Assembly (NCBI GenBank): GCA_964605155.1
Contig: CAZSAK010000014.1
Coordinates: forward strand, 7,906-71,905
Source of the DNA: CAZSAK01 sp964605155
GTDB taxonomy: Bacteria; Pseudomonadota; Gammaproteobacteria; SZUA-140
Length of the DNA stretch: 64,000 nucleotides
Direction of reading: 5' to 3'
Shown here: piece after piece, positions 27,216 to 36,580 of the stretch
Numbering within the stretch: position 1 is the stretch's first letter
Layout of the letters: the number at the start of each line of letters is the position of its first letter
Position numbers and translations under genes: made by a program
The notes under the pieces: model-generated
Told to the model about the DNA's origin: nothing
Seen by the model: only the letters and a program-made list of their open reading frames with translations
Database searches by the model: none

Positions 27216-28637
27216 TCAGCGAGTGGTATCTGCAATATTCTCGGTTGTCGAAGCCGTTTCTCCGGTTTTTCCTCCAGATTGTCGGACCGTTTGAGTATCG
27301 CTGTCTATCCATTGATTCATGAGTTTACAGGTCACGAGATCCCCGGCGACATTGATGGCCGTGCGGCACATATCGAGTATTCTGTCGACACCCATTATCA
27401 ATGCAATCCCTGTGGCCGGGATGCCCACGGATGTCAGTACCATAGCCAGGATGATGATACCCACACCGGGCGTTGCCGGCGAACCTATAGATGCGCCAAC
27501 TGCCATCACCACCACCAGCAACATGCCCGCAATGCCGATATCAACACCATAAGCCTGGGCAAGAAAGATGGTAGCAACGCCTTGATAGAGGGCGGTCCCA
27601 TTCATGTTGATGGTTGCACCCAGCGGTATGACAAATTGCGCTACCGACGGTCTGACTCCCAGTTTTTCCTCAGCAGTCTTGATGGACAGGGGCATGACCG
27701 CTGCAGAACTGGAAGTCGAAAAGGCCAATAACAGGACTTCCCGTGTCAGACGGATGAACTGCCCCGGTGCCTGTTGCGTGAATATATAGACAAGCACCAG
27801 ATACACTATAAATAGCAGTGCCAGGCCTAGCAGCACTGTGAAGACATAAACTGCCATGCCCAGCAAGGCTTCTAGGCCGATCCTCATGGTGAGTTGTGCC
27901 AGTAACCCGAATACGGCAAAGGGTGCCAGGATCATCGCCCATCTGACGATGGTCATACAGACTTCCTGAAGTGATCCTAGCAGATCCAGTAAAGGCCGTG
28001 ATTGCTTCGGCGCCATGCTGATCAGGGCGACACCAAATATCAGTGCAAATATCACCACCTGCAACATCTGGCCTTCAACCATTGAGCTCAAAGGATTGCC
28101 GGGCAGCAGGGTAACCAGCTTTTCCGGTAGTTCCTCCAGACCGGGTGGTGCTATTGTATCACTGTCGGTAGCAGATACATTCGTGCCAAGGGTTGCCTGG
28201 ATCACATCGCTGTTGATGGATGTGCCTGGCTTGATCAACAATCCGACACCGAGTCCGATGGCCGTTGCGACAGCCGTCGTGGCGATAAAAAACAAGACTA
28301 CTCGCAATCCCATCTTGCGCAATTGATTGACATCCTCACCCGCCGCGATACCGCGTATCACCGAGGCGAAGACCAACGGGATGACAATCATCTGTATCAA
28401 GGCTAGGAACAACTGGCCTGGAAATGCCAGCCAATTGCCCAGCGTTGTCGCATTCTCTGGGTCGATAAGTCCGACAGAGGGTCCCAGCAAAATGCCGACG
28501 ACCAGGCCGAGAAACATGCCGATCAATACCTTCAGCCATAATCTGCCTTTGATGAGCGCCTGCAGATGGCTGCTGAGGTATTTCATCGACCGCGGATGGA
28601 TCAATGCAAGAGGTGACGAGTTTTCAAACAAAGCCAT
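27216..28637 (-). CDS. Dicarboxylate/amino acid:cation symporter (DAACS family)
   Basis: Inner-membrane Na+ or H+ coupled symporter for C4-dicarboxylates or glutamate/aspartate (GltP/DctA type), about 473 residues. The hairpin serine-rich motif LLAFSTSSSAAVMPLSIK, IPLGATINMNGTALYQGVAT (the NMNGT motif) and GASIGSPATPGVGIIILAMV are all present. The first 17 residues before MKYLSSHLQ are not typical, and the start may be the ATG at 28584-28586. The C-terminal tail is long and polar. Convergent with mgtE. Confidence 0.88.
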   Translation of the reverse strand: MALFENSSPLALIHPRSMKYLSSHLQALIKGRLWLKVLIGMFLGLVVGILLGPSVGLIDPENATTLGNWLAFPGQLFLALIQMIVIPLVFASVIRGIAAGEDVNQLRKMGLRVVLFFIATTAVATAIGLGVGLLIKPGTSINSDVIQATLGTNVSATDSDTIAPPGLEELPEKLVTLLPGNPLSSMVEGQMLQVVIFALIFGVALISMAPKQSRPLLDLLGSLQEVCMTIVRWAMILAPFAVFGLLAQLTMRIGLEALLGMAVYVFTVLLGLALLFIVYLVLVYIFTQQAPGQFIRLTREVLLLAFSTSSSAAVMPLSIKTAEEKLGVRPSVAQFVIPLGATINMNGTALYQGVATIFLAQAYGVDIGIAGMLLVVVMAVGASIGSPATPGVGIIILAMVLTSVGIPATGIALIMGVDRILDMCRTAINVAGDLVTCKLMNQWIDSDTQTVRQSGGKTGETASTTENIADTTR

Positions 28638-29084
28638 ATTCAGGGTCCAGATCGTCTGGCTGTACGAAAATCAATCATGGAATAACGCCATATATCGCTT
28701 ACGCACTATAAATTCCTCTAAGAAGGTAATCTAATCCGTATCCGTGCGCAAGGTAACGAAATCAGTGCCCTGGATCGGCAATGAGAAGTTTTGACGGCGT
28801 AAATACTCACCAGCCTGGCATGATCTCTACAGTCGCAATCCATCGCTATAATGCTGGCCACATATTCTGTGATCTGAAATTATGAACTGTGTCACAACAA
28901 AAAGAGATTAAGGTAATTCGACAGGGATGCTCGCTGTCAGCGAAATCGGCGCAGATAAGGCGGCTAATATCGTGGATTACTGGAATATTGAAATAGTCGC
29001 TAAGGTTTTCATCCCAATGGGACGATATCCATACTAACCGATATAGGGCCATTATCATTAAACATTTTACTAACGGAGCTGCCT
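28638..29084. other. Divergent intergenic region symporter / GAF gene
   Basis: About 450 nt. A stretch beginning near 28777 can encode 34 residues but has no recognisable feature. GGAG lies about 7 nt before the GAF start codon. No RNA gene or repeat seen. Confidence 0.4.
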
Positions 29085-29675
29085 ATGAGTAGGCCGAAAC
29101 TGGTGGAAAAACTTGAGGATTTACGGTCAAAGCAGAAGCTGATCGACAGTGCCTGGAAAAAGACCGGGAACAAGGAATTCTTGCAGTTTCTCGTCGAAAT
29201 CCTGCCCAAGACCCTGAATGCCGAGCGCTGCAGCATATTTATCCTCGATCCCATCGATGAAAACGTCTGGGTACAATGCGGCACCGGTTTGACCGAACGC
29301 CAGGTGAGCGTGCCCCGTTCCAACTCTCTGGTTGGAAAGGCTATTTCTACTGGCCATTTCCAGCTGGAGACGGATATGGACAAGCAGCTGGGCGCCCACG
29401 ATACGGTAGCCATTAAAACCGGCTTTGTAACCCGGAATGTCCTGTGTGTACCTGTCCATGGTGTCACCAAAGACCGTGTGACCGGTGCCATTCAGGTATT
29501 GAACAAGATCGGCAGTCATGGATTTACCGATGAAGATAGAAGGATCCTTGAAAAGCTTGCGTTCCATCTGCAGATGAACATCGAAAATATCTTCATCAAG
29601 CAGGAACTGGTGAAGATATCCAACGAAATGAAAGAACAGATTCTGACTCTGGAGAATAAACTGACTGTAAGCTGA
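29085..29675 (+). CDS. GAF domain protein
   Basis: 196 residues forming one GAF domain (about 25-170) flanked by short helices: LPKTLNAERCSIFILDPIDE, LVGKAISTGHFQLETDMDKQ, VLCVPVHGVTKDRVTGAIQV and a C-terminal coiled coil (ELVKISNEMKEQILTLENKL). No output domain is attached, so it would sense a small ligand or redox state and act through a partner. GAF domains of this kind often accompany signalling or phosphotransfer systems; the ligand is unknown. It is convergent with the Exb/TonB-like operon. Confidence 0.85.
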   Translation: MSRPKLVEKLEDLRSKQKLIDSAWKKTGNKEFLQFLVEILPKTLNAERCSIFILDPIDENVWVQCGTGLTERQVSVPRSNSLVGKAISTGHFQLETDMDKQLGAHDTVAIKTGFVTRNVLCVPVHGVTKDRVTGAIQVLNKIGSHGFTDEDRRILEKLAFHLQMNIENIFIKQELVKISNEMKEQILTLENKLTVS

Positions 29676-29719
29676 TGATCAGGGCCTGAGTAGTCTCTGT
29701 AGCAGCCTGCTAAGCAGCT

Positions 29720-30616
29720 TCAGGATGGCAGAAAATCGATGGGATAGGTGATTACCATCGTGTCCACATCCTTGGCTCCGAAGTTAAACAATTTCACACG
29801 TGTCACGAGTTTCTCGGCGAATTCGGCTGAATCGACTTCACTGGATATGATCTTGCAATCCAGCACCTTACCCGACGGGTCAATTTTAATACTCAGCACA
29901 ACCTTGCCCCTGAGAGTCGGGTTCTTGCGCAGGGCACGATTATAGATGGAATAAATAGCCCCCTTGTTCTTGTCGAAGATCAATTGTATTTCCTCGATGG
30001 TTCTTGCCGCGAGCCGATCATCACCACTCATTCCGGTTGTTACCTTACCCAAGGAAACGGGTGCTTCCACCTGCGTAGTTTCCCTGCCTGCCAGGTTGGT
30101 ACTGGCGACATTACGAGACAGCCGCGATGTATCGATACCCCCGCTGCCTTTATTTGCATGTGAAGCGATAATGGAACGTTTGACGGTGGCCTTGGTGCCA
30201 TCCGTAACCAGCTTGTTGGTCGTCTTGACTTTCTTCAGGGCTGTATGTTCCCGCAGATCCGCCAGTTCATTTTGCAAGGCCAGTATCCCCGATCTGGAGG
30301 CCTTTTTACGCGCCTCGGCGATATCGTTTTTTGGCTCCGGTTTCTTTTCCTTTGGCTTGTCCTTGGGAAGTTCCTGCTCGATCTTTGGCGGGGGTGGTGG
30401 GGGGGTCTTTTTCTTCTCTATAAGCAGTTTGGCAAAACGCGGCGGTAACGCTTCCACCTTGGATCTTTCTATCTCGGGTACAGGTAAAAACGGCACGATG
30501 ATGCCGCACAGCGTGAAGATGATGATCATCGCGAGGACGAGCCTGTCGAAACGGCGCTCATCCAGATCGGAGAGCCTCCAGGGGGATTCGATGGGGAGCG
30601 CGTATACTGCGGACAC
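29720..30616 (-). CDS. TonB-like energy transducer with AgmX/PglI C-terminal domain
   Basis: 298 residues: one N-terminal membrane helix (RLVLAMIIIFTLCGIIVPFL, about 27-46), a Pro/Lys-rich periplasm-spanning stretch (KKKTPPPPPPKIEQELPKDK), then a charged linker and a C-terminal domain of the AgmX/PglI type (NKGAIYSIYNRALRKNPTLR, GKVVLSIKIDPSGKV). This is the TonB design, so with the ExbB/ExbD proteins it should couple proton motive force to an envelope process. It starts 3 nt after exbD; the target is unknown. Confidence 0.8.
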   Translation of the reverse strand: MSAVYALPIESPWRLSDLDERRFDRLVLAMIIIFTLCGIIVPFLPVPEIERSKVEALPPRFAKLLIEKKKTPPPPPPKIEQELPKDKPKEKKPEPKNDIAEARKKASRSGILALQNELADLREHTALKKVKTTNKLVTDGTKATVKRSIIASHANKGSGGIDTSRLSRNVASTNLAGRETTQVEAPVSLGKVTTGMSGDDRLAARTIEEIQLIFDKNKGAIYSIYNRALRKNPTLRGKVVLSIKIDPSGKVLDCKIISSEVDSAEFAEKLVTRVKLFNFGAKDVDTMVITYPIDFLPS

Positions 30617-30619
30617 GTG

Positions 30620-31126
30620 TTATCCCTTGTTTTTGGCCTTTTGCATTACGGCAAGGGAGATATTGCTATAGCTGGAATTCACACAGGTCATCATGATCTT
30701 CTTGACCAGTTTGTAGGGAATCTTTTTATCACCCATGACCGTAATTTCCTTGTCTTGTTGACCTTTATTGTCATCGCCGACCTGTGAACGGCTGGCCTGA
30801 TGGTCAAGTTCCTCTTTCAATCCCGGAATGATGTCTTCATCGGAATTTAAGATAGCAGCAATAGATTCCACCTTGCGCCCCTGTACGACGATATCCTTGT
30901 CGGTTACCATGATGACGAGGGTCTCCTTGGGCTTTTGCTGGGCCACGGATTCAGGCAGTTTGATTGATTTGGTACTTGGCAGTGATTCCGCGTCGGTTGA
31001 ATTCACCAGCAGGAAAAAGACCAGGATCGTAAAGATATCCATCAATGAGACCAGGTTCAGGCCTGTGTTTTTACCATGCCGCCGGTGATGCGCATCCATG
31101 CGTCGTAATCGCCTGGTTTCATTCAT
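30620..31126 (-). CDS. ExbD/TolR-type biopolymer transport protein (second copy)
   Basis: 168 residues with one N-terminal membrane helix (LVSLMDIFTILVFFLLVNST) whose Asp corresponds to the proton-carrying residue of ExbD, then a periplasmic domain. A charged insert (GDDNKGQQDKEITVMGDKK) lengthens the periplasmic part. Its start overlaps the stop of the upstream exbD by 4 nt. A heteromeric ExbD pair with the preceding gene is likely, since the two differ strongly in sequence. Confidence 0.82.
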   Translation of the reverse strand: MNETRRLRRMDAHHRRHGKNTGLNLVSLMDIFTILVFFLLVNSTDAESLPSTKSIKLPESVAQQKPKETLVIMVTDKDIVVQGRKVESIAAILNSDEDIIPGLKEELDHQASRSQVGDDNKGQQDKEITVMGDKKIPYKLVKKIMMTCVNSSYSNISLAVMQKAKNKG

Positions 31127-31641
31127 CGCGTTTTCCCTTTCGAGGCAACTGCAGGTGCGTCACCGATTGATACATTGGGAAACAATTCAGCCTGGATGAC
31201 AGAGCCGCCCCTTACAATCTGAGCAACGCGCATAGTATCCATTAGCTGAATGATGGCATCATAGGAAATATCAGGTTCCGAGAGGATCACGGCATCTAGC
31301 GTATCGGGTGATTGAACCTTGATACCCTTGATCGTGTTTGAAAGGGCCTTGAAGTCATAGCCCTGATCATTGTTTGCAATCCGCTTGATGAGACCTGCGT
31401 TACGGTCTGCGACCTCCAGTCCGCTGCTCCGGATGGTTACCTCGAGTTGCAGGCCAACCGGCTTTTGCTGATTATTTTGTTCCGATTCGGCAAGCGGGAT
31501 GTTCAGTTCCAGGATTGCCATACGCGAGAATACGGCAGTAATCAGTAAAAACGGCACCAGTATCACCATCAGATTCATGAATGAGGTGATATTGAGCGGT
31601 TCAGGTGCCAGAAGATGACGGCGATGGGAGTAACGCCTCAT
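31123..31641 (-). CDS. ExbD/TolR-type biopolymer transport protein (first copy)
   Basis: 172 residues, with an N-terminal basic cytosolic stretch (MRRYSHRRHLLAPEPLNITS), one membrane helix (FMNLMVILVPFLLITAVFS) and a periplasmic domain ending near VIQAELFPNVSIGD. The membrane helix has Asn rather than the usual proton-carrying Asp seen in the partner copy, so the second copy may supply the proton site. It starts directly after the stop of exbB. Confidence 0.78.
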   Translation of the reverse strand: MRRYSHRRHLLAPEPLNITSFMNLMVILVPFLLITAVFSRMAILELNIPLAESEQNNQQKPVGLQLEVTIRSSGLEVADRNAGLIKRIANNDQGYDFKALSNTIKGIKVQSPDTLDAVILSEPDISYDAIIQLMDTMRVAQIVRGGSVIQAELFPNVSIGDAPAVASKGKTR

Positions 31642-32292
31642 TTATCTATCTTCGCTCGCTGAAATTTGTCCGACGATAATGTTGAGGAATTTGACCGTGG
31701 CCATTTCAAGGCTATCGACGATCCCTGTCGTTTTTGTCATGAGCAGGGTATGAATAAGCAACAGGGGGATGGCGGTCATCAGACCAAAGGCGGTCGTATT
31801 CATCGCCACCGAAATACTGGACGACAATAGATCTGCTTTCTCAGCCGGATCAGCATGCGAAACGGCTGTAAAGGCCTGAATCAGTCCAATGATGGTACCT
31901 AGCAATCCCAGCAGTGTGGCAATATTGGCAAAGGTGGCGAGATAATGGGTACGCTTTTCCAGTCGCGGGGTAATTTCCATCAGACCTTCATCCATGGCAG
32001 TTTCAATATCGTTACGGCGGCGCGTTGTTCCCAGGCGGACAAGGCCGTAGTTAAGGATCTTGCCGATATGTGTGTTGGATTTTGCTGTAGCCTGGACTGC
32101 CTTTTTATAGTTTCCTGAATTCAGATAGGGCAGCAATTCCTTCCAGGCCTTGCGGCTTGCGGATTCTGAAGATCTTAGAAACAGATAACGTTCGACAGCT
32201 ATGGCAACTCCAAGGGCAAGGATTACCATGATGGGATACATGAATATCCCGCCATCCTGTAAAAATCTCACGATTGTATTGAAAGCATCCAT
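31642..32292 (-). CDS. MotA/TolQ/ExbB proton channel family protein
   Basis: 216 residues: N-terminal membrane helix (GGIFMYPIMVILALGVAIAV), a cytosolic loop, and the conserved last two helices ANIATLLGLLGTIIGLIQAF and SISVAMNTTAFGLMTAIPLL with the channel Thr/Ser residues of ExbB/TolQ. AGGAG stands 6 nt before the ATG at 32292 (a TTG 6 nt further upstream is less likely). First gene of a four-gene operon exbB-exbD-exbD-tonB-like; motor for the transducer encoded last. Confidence 0.87.
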   Translation of the reverse strand: MDAFNTIVRFLQDGGIFMYPIMVILALGVAIAVERYLFLRSSESASRKAWKELLPYLNSGNYKKAVQATAKSNTHIGKILNYGLVRLGTTRRRNDIETAMDEGLMEITPRLEKRTHYLATFANIATLLGLLGTIIGLIQAFTAVSHADPAEKADLLSSSISVAMNTTAFGLMTAIPLLLIHTLLMTKTTGIVDSLEMATVKFLNIIVGQISASEDR

Positions 32293-32546
32293 CGCCAACT
32301 CCTGTATTTTGTGGTGTTAAATACGGTAATGAATATCCGGTTGTTTTGACCATGAGCAGTTTATGTCTGCATGCTGGGGGCAAACGTGATGGCCATCCCA
32401 ATATGGATATTTAGCGGTATTTTAAGGAATTTCTTTATACCGTCGGCGGGTTTGGCAGGGTGATGTATTTAGGCTTAAATTATTGATTTTGTCATGGGCT
32501 GAGGTTGTGAATTCCTATCAGATGCTGGCAGGACAGAGGTCAGCCA

Positions 32547-33425
32547 TTAGGCCATGGTAGCCTGTTTCTTTTTCTCTACCATCGCATGAACGATGGGGTT
32601 AAGGATGATTTCCATGGCAAGACCCATTTTCCCGCCGGGTACAACAATGGTATTTGGACGCGACATCCAGGAATCCTTAATCATTTGCAGGTAATAGGGG
32701 AAATCGTGTTTTTCAGGGAAACGAAACCGGATCACGACGAAACTTTCATCCGGGGTTGGAATATCTCTGGCTATAAAGGGATTAGATGTGTCAACGACAG
32801 GTACGCGCTGGAAGTTGATGTCGGTCCTGGAAAACTGGGGGGCGATGGATTTCACATAATCCGGCATGCGCCGCAAGATGGTATCCGTGACGGCTTCGGC
32901 CGAATAGCCTCGCAGAGCGGTATCCCTATGAATTTTTTGTATCCATTCGAGATTGACAATAGGCACCACTCCGATCAGGAGATCGACCCACTTTGCCACG
33001 TTTACATCGGCTGTAACGACACCGCCATGCAGACCTTCATAGAACAGTATCTCGGTTCCTGATTCCAAAGGTTCCCAAGGTGTGAAGGTGCCGGGGTTTT
33101 GGTTATACGGTTCTGCTTCCTCTTCATCGTGCAGGTATTTGCGAAGCATGCCTGTACCGGTTTCACTGTATGTGCGGAACAATTCCTCAATCTTGTCAAA
33201 CAGGTTCGCCTCAGGACCGAAATGACTCAGGTTTTTCCCGGTCTTACTCGCATCGGCAACAGCCTGTTTCATTTCCATACGATCATAACGGTGAAAGGCG
33301 TCTCCCTCTATAATGGCGGCTTTAATGCCTTCTCGTCTGAACATGTGTTCAAAGGCGACTTTTATGGTTGTAGTTCCCGCACCGGAAGATCCGGTAACCG
33401 CGATTACAGGGTATTTGATAGACAT
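32547..33425 (-). CDS. prkB: Phosphoribulokinase, class I (proteobacterial)
   Basis: Phosphorylates ribulose 5-phosphate to the RuBisCO substrate RuBP, the committed step of the Calvin cycle. 292 residues, typical of proteobacterial PRK. The P-loop is VTGSSGAGTTTIKVAF at the N-terminus; IEGDAFHRYDRMEMKQA, FGPEANLFDKIEELF and LFYEGLHGGVVTADVN follow with the catalytic Asp. AAGGAGA stands 6 nt before the ATG. No RuBisCO or other cbb gene occurs in this window. Its presence suggests autotrophy. Confidence 0.95.
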   Translation of the reverse strand: MSIKYPVIAVTGSSGAGTTTIKVAFEHMFRREGIKAAIIEGDAFHRYDRMEMKQAVADASKTGKNLSHFGPEANLFDKIEELFRTYSETGTGMLRKYLHDEEEAEPYNQNPGTFTPWEPLESGTEILFYEGLHGGVVTADVNVAKWVDLLIGVVPIVNLEWIQKIHRDTALRGYSAEAVTDTILRRMPDYVKSIAPQFSRTDINFQRVPVVDTSNPFIARDIPTPDESFVVIRFRFPEKHDFPYYLQMIKDSWMSRPNTIVVPGGKMGLAMEIILNPIVHAMVEKKKQATMA

Positions 33426-33816
33426 GGATGATCTCCTTAGTTTGCGATAACGTTTATTGTTGTTGTAATACCGCTGTTACCAGCATGTACAATTATATGT
33501 CATTGTTAATATAATGTTTGATGATATCTCCGGAACGCGGACGAACTCTTGTCGGTCCGATTTCCCGTAAATGCCGGCCCCATGGTCGATCCGTACCATT
33601 AATAATGCAGTTAAACGGGTAGCCAGATATCGGATTGCGTTGTTTATTGGAGCAGACTCTAAGGCATGTGGCAAGCCGTGCCCCGTTGTTTTACATACAA
33701 TTATACGTATATCAAACCGGTGTGTCATCGAATCAGTCAATCGGCTACAACAAAGGCATGTTTTTCAATATAATGATGGACATAACAACAATGCAAACAG
33801 ACCTAAGGGTGTGTGG
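33426..33816. other. Divergent intergenic region prkB / lipoprotein
   Basis: About 390 nt. Likely holds the prkB promoter; the stretch 33450-33530 is AT-rich. Whether a CbbR site lies here cannot be decided by eye. An in-frame extension of the lipoprotein to 33571 lacks a signal peptide and is not supported. Confidence 0.4.
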
Positions 33817-34335
33817 ATGACTACTGGTAAAACTTTTGCCTGGATATTTTTGCTCCATTGTATGACAGCCCTCGCTGGCTGTGCAGCTACACGGGTTGTG
33901 TCGCAGCATCCTCTGCTGCAGCCCGATGACAAGGCGCCCCATGCCCGGGTCTACATAATGCGCCCCGGCACCGAGCGTACCATGGGCGTGGCGGATAATG
34001 TTGTCGATATCGCACTGGATCAACAGCATTTGATGAAACTCGCTAAAGGCCAATACGTGCTGGTTGATCTAAAGCCCGGTCAGGTGACAATGACTGTCAG
34101 TTCAATGACAAGTTGGGGGCCTTACAGCAGGATCAAGGAGATGTCCAGAAGCCAGGCATTTACCTTTGATGAAGGGGGCACCTATTTTATTGTCATCAGG
34201 CCGGTGGACGGCGAGTTTAGAGGTGTATATTTCTTGCCAAGACCAGTGGACATTATTACCGCCAGGGAACTTTCGAATCACCTCAAGGCTGTGGGCAAGG
34301 CAGGTGACGAACCAATATCCCAATTGCACGGCTGA
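33817..34335 (+). CDS. DUF2846-type lipoprotein
   Basis: 172 residues. The ATG at 33817 gives a lipoprotein signal peptide with lipobox LAGC (Cys about residue 22), so the mature protein should be lipid-anchored in the envelope. The body (ARVYIMRPG, then QYVLVDLKPGQVTMTV, then GGTYFIVIRPV) has the beta-sandwich pattern of DUF2846 proteins. Function unknown. Its neighbour on the opposite strand is fructosamine kinase; no operon is evident. Confidence 0.78.
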   Translation: MTTGKTFAWIFLLHCMTALAGCAATRVVSQHPLLQPDDKAPHARVYIMRPGTERTMGVADNVVDIALDQQHLMKLAKGQYVLVDLKPGQVTMTVSSMTSWGPYSRIKEMSRSQAFTFDEGGTYFIVIRPVDGEFRGVYFLPRPVDIITARELSNHLKAVGKAGDEPISQLHG

Positions 34336-34391
34336 CGCCATCATGAATGACAGCAGTTATTGTCGTCTGAGTGATAGTTGCTCCGTCATTA

Positions 34392-35288
34392 CTAACCGGC
34401 CTCACTCACAAGGCTGTTGATCATCTCTCTGGCTTGAGTCAGATAGGCTTCGCCGAACAGATTTAAATGGTTAAGTATATGATAAAGGTTGTACAGTTTT
34501 TTTCTGACACGGTAATCCTGTTCCAGTGGATAGGCGTCTTCATAGGCACGGTAGAACTGGGCGGGGAAGCCGCCGAATAACTCCGTCATGGCAATATCAG
34601 TTTCACGATCACCGTAATAAACCGCCGGGTCAAAGATATAGGGATTACCGTCCATGTCGGAAGTGTAGTTTCCTGACCATAGATCTCCGTGAAGCAGGGA
34701 TGGAGGCGGTGTATAGTGGATAAAAAATACCGGGAGTCGTTCCAACAAACGTTCACCCGATGCCTCAAGATATCGCCTGTAGCCATTGCGCGCGGCGAGC
34801 TGCAACTGGTAACCCAGCCGGGATTCACCCCAGAATTCGATCCAGCTGTCCGTGAGAGAATTGATCTGGGGAGTAGAGCCAATAGTATTGTCGCAATGCC
34901 AGCCATACTGAGTGTGATTAATACGGTGCATATCGGCGAGTTGCCGACCGAATGCAACATAGGTGTCCTTGTCAGCCGCCCCCCGTTTAATACATTCCAT
35001 TACGATATAGGAGTGAGCGCCGGTGATTCCGAAACATACCGGCTTGGGTGCAGATATGGTATGTGAATTGACTATTTCATTCAGTCCGGCATATTCGGCG
35101 GCAAACATACTTTCCCTGTTGGCCTTATTCAGTTTGACAAAGTATTCAATGCCATGATCCTGAATGACATAGGCCGAATTGATACATCCACCGCCGACGG
35201 CTGTATGCTTGCGACAGGTGAACAGGTTACCGGTAGCCGCTGCAATGTCGCGGGAGAGGGCGCTCCATATTGAACTCGAGTCACTCAC
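34392..35288 (-). CDS. Fructosamine kinase family protein
   Basis: Phosphorylates glycation adducts (ketosamines, ribulosamines) so that they break down and the protein amine is freed. 298 residues with an aminoglycoside-phosphotransferase fold: GGGCINSAYVIQDHGIEYFVKLN (nucleotide lysine), LLHGDLWSGNY with the catalytic Asp, and FDPAVYYGDRETDIAMTELF with the Mg-binding Asp. The E. coli counterpart is YniA. Bacterial members act as protein repair kinases. Confidence 0.92.
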   Translation of the reverse strand: MSDSSSIWSALSRDIAAATGNLFTCRKHTAVGGGCINSAYVIQDHGIEYFVKLNKANRESMFAAEYAGLNEIVNSHTISAPKPVCFGITGAHSYIVMECIKRGAADKDTYVAFGRQLADMHRINHTQYGWHCDNTIGSTPQINSLTDSWIEFWGESRLGYQLQLAARNGYRRYLEASGERLLERLPVFFIHYTPPPSLLHGDLWSGNYTSDMDGNPYIFDPAVYYGDRETDIAMTELFGGFPAQFYRAYEDAYPLEQDYRVRKKLYNLYHILNHLNLFGEAYLTQAREMINSLVSEAG

Positions 35289-35448
35289 TTTTTAATCTGA
35301 TCAGGTCTTTTGACACTTTGCAGATGCAATTATTAATATTGCAGGCTCTATCACAAATCGCATGGGCCCGCGGAGGCTGATTTGTTGTATAGTAACAGGT
35401 GATACAACTGTCCATATGTTCGCTTATGCACAAATCAAGAGGATTGCG

Positions 35449-35670
35449 ATGTACCTGAAACACAAGGGATCAAATGATTTTGTCGAGATACTTGATATGA
35501 GCGCCCTCATAGACCCGTTCAAGTCGTCGTTTAAAGGCCGTTACCACGCAGGTGAAGAGCTGCAGGAACCGAGGAACTTTGATAAGGCCGATCTGACGTT
35601 TCCGTCGGGTGAAGATTTACCGCGCTGCTGGGTCGATCCGAGCTACCATGAGCCACGTCCCGGCGGGTGA
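35449..35670 (+). CDS. Small conserved protein often labelled 'acetyltransferase'
   Basis: 73 residues from the ATG at 35449, with AGAGG 5-8 nt upstream. The sequence (MYLKHKGSNDFVEILDMSAL, then GRYHAGEELQEPRNFDKADL, then FPSGEDLPRCWVDPSY) matches a short gammaproteobacterial family that databases usually call acetyltransferase; the domain is far too small for a GNAT fold, so the label is likely wrong. No signal peptide. The C-terminal LPRCW keeps a conserved Cys. Function unknown. Confidence 0.72.
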   Translation: MYLKHKGSNDFVEILDMSALIDPFKSSFKGRYHAGEELQEPRNFDKADLTFPSGEDLPRCWVDPSYHEPRPGG

Positions 35671-35840
35671 GGCGGCTTATATAGGCTTTATTCGTAACTA
35701 ATTGAATATAAATATATTAAAGTGGTAATTCAGCTGAACGTGTGGTGCAGTTAACAGCAGCGGTATGAACCGGCTGCGAATTATGTCACAGTTTTCATTC
35801 ACATCCACCTCTACAATGGATTTTGAGCTGAGGTGTGTGT

Positions 35841-36299
35841 ATGCATCGCTATAAACCTGACATCTTGACGGCGCTGATCCTGCTGGTGGCTATCGGTGTA
35901 TTGACCACTACGAGCATATATGCGCAGGATAACAGCGCCGGTCGAGTAGACTATCCCGCGGGACTGACCGCGACTTGCAGGGGCATCCCTGGCAGCGATG
36001 ACTTGTGCCTGACAGGCTATGAGATTGCGCAGAATATCACAAATCCCTCCGTCGCCAACAAGCTGTGGCAGCCGTATCATCTGTCTAGCCAGAATGGCCC
36101 AGTGTCCAATCTGTTTATTGCCCTGCAGGGAGGTCCATGCTGGGGTAAATTTCATGATTCGTCCAGCAAATCCGCAGATTCGATGTTATCGGACCTTAAA
36201 ATCGGGTTACCCCGCTATTTAACAATGGATTTTGAGATGGATGATGTCAGCCGTTTTGAGTTTTCCAGAATATACGTAGGGATTAAAGATTGCTGGTAG
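35841..36299 (+). CDS. Secreted protein of unknown function
   Basis: 152 residues with a signal peptide (ILTALILLVAIGVLTTTSIY, cleavage likely after YA). The mature part holds four cysteines (TCRG, LCLT, PCWG, DCW), an even number suitable for disulfides in the periplasm or outside. GAGGTG stands close before the ATG at 35841. I do not recognise a family. Neighbours (a small unknown protein and the MetH activation domain gene) give no clue. About 280 nt follow without a gene. Confidence 0.6.
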   Translation: MHRYKPDILTALILLVAIGVLTTTSIYAQDNSAGRVDYPAGLTATCRGIPGSDDLCLTGYEIAQNITNPSVANKLWQPYHLSSQNGPVSNLFIALQGGPCWGKFHDSSSKSADSMLSDLKIGLPRYLTMDFEMDDVSRFEFSRIYVGIKDCW

Positions 36300-36580
36300 A
36301 GTTGTTCCTGAAAAATAAATGTATTGAGCCCACGTACCAAGCTCGTAAGCAACCTGCAAATCCATCCCGGTTCGTATTGCGCGCCTGCATGAATTGAAAG
36401 TCTTGACTTCTCAGAAGCCGGCCCAATCATGGAACTATGATCCTGACAACCGGTTGTGATTGCCACAAATCTTATCCTGCAGCATTTAACCGTCTGGTTA
36501 GTCGTCGATTGCAGATAACCCACTAAATTTTTGGGAATGGCGGCCTAACACGTTATGATGCTATATATCCATTTAGGATT

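Noticed and set aside
33571..33816. N-terminal extension of the lipoprotein ORF
   Set aside because: Removing it exposes a textbook lipoprotein signal peptide at 33817; the extension has no similarity.
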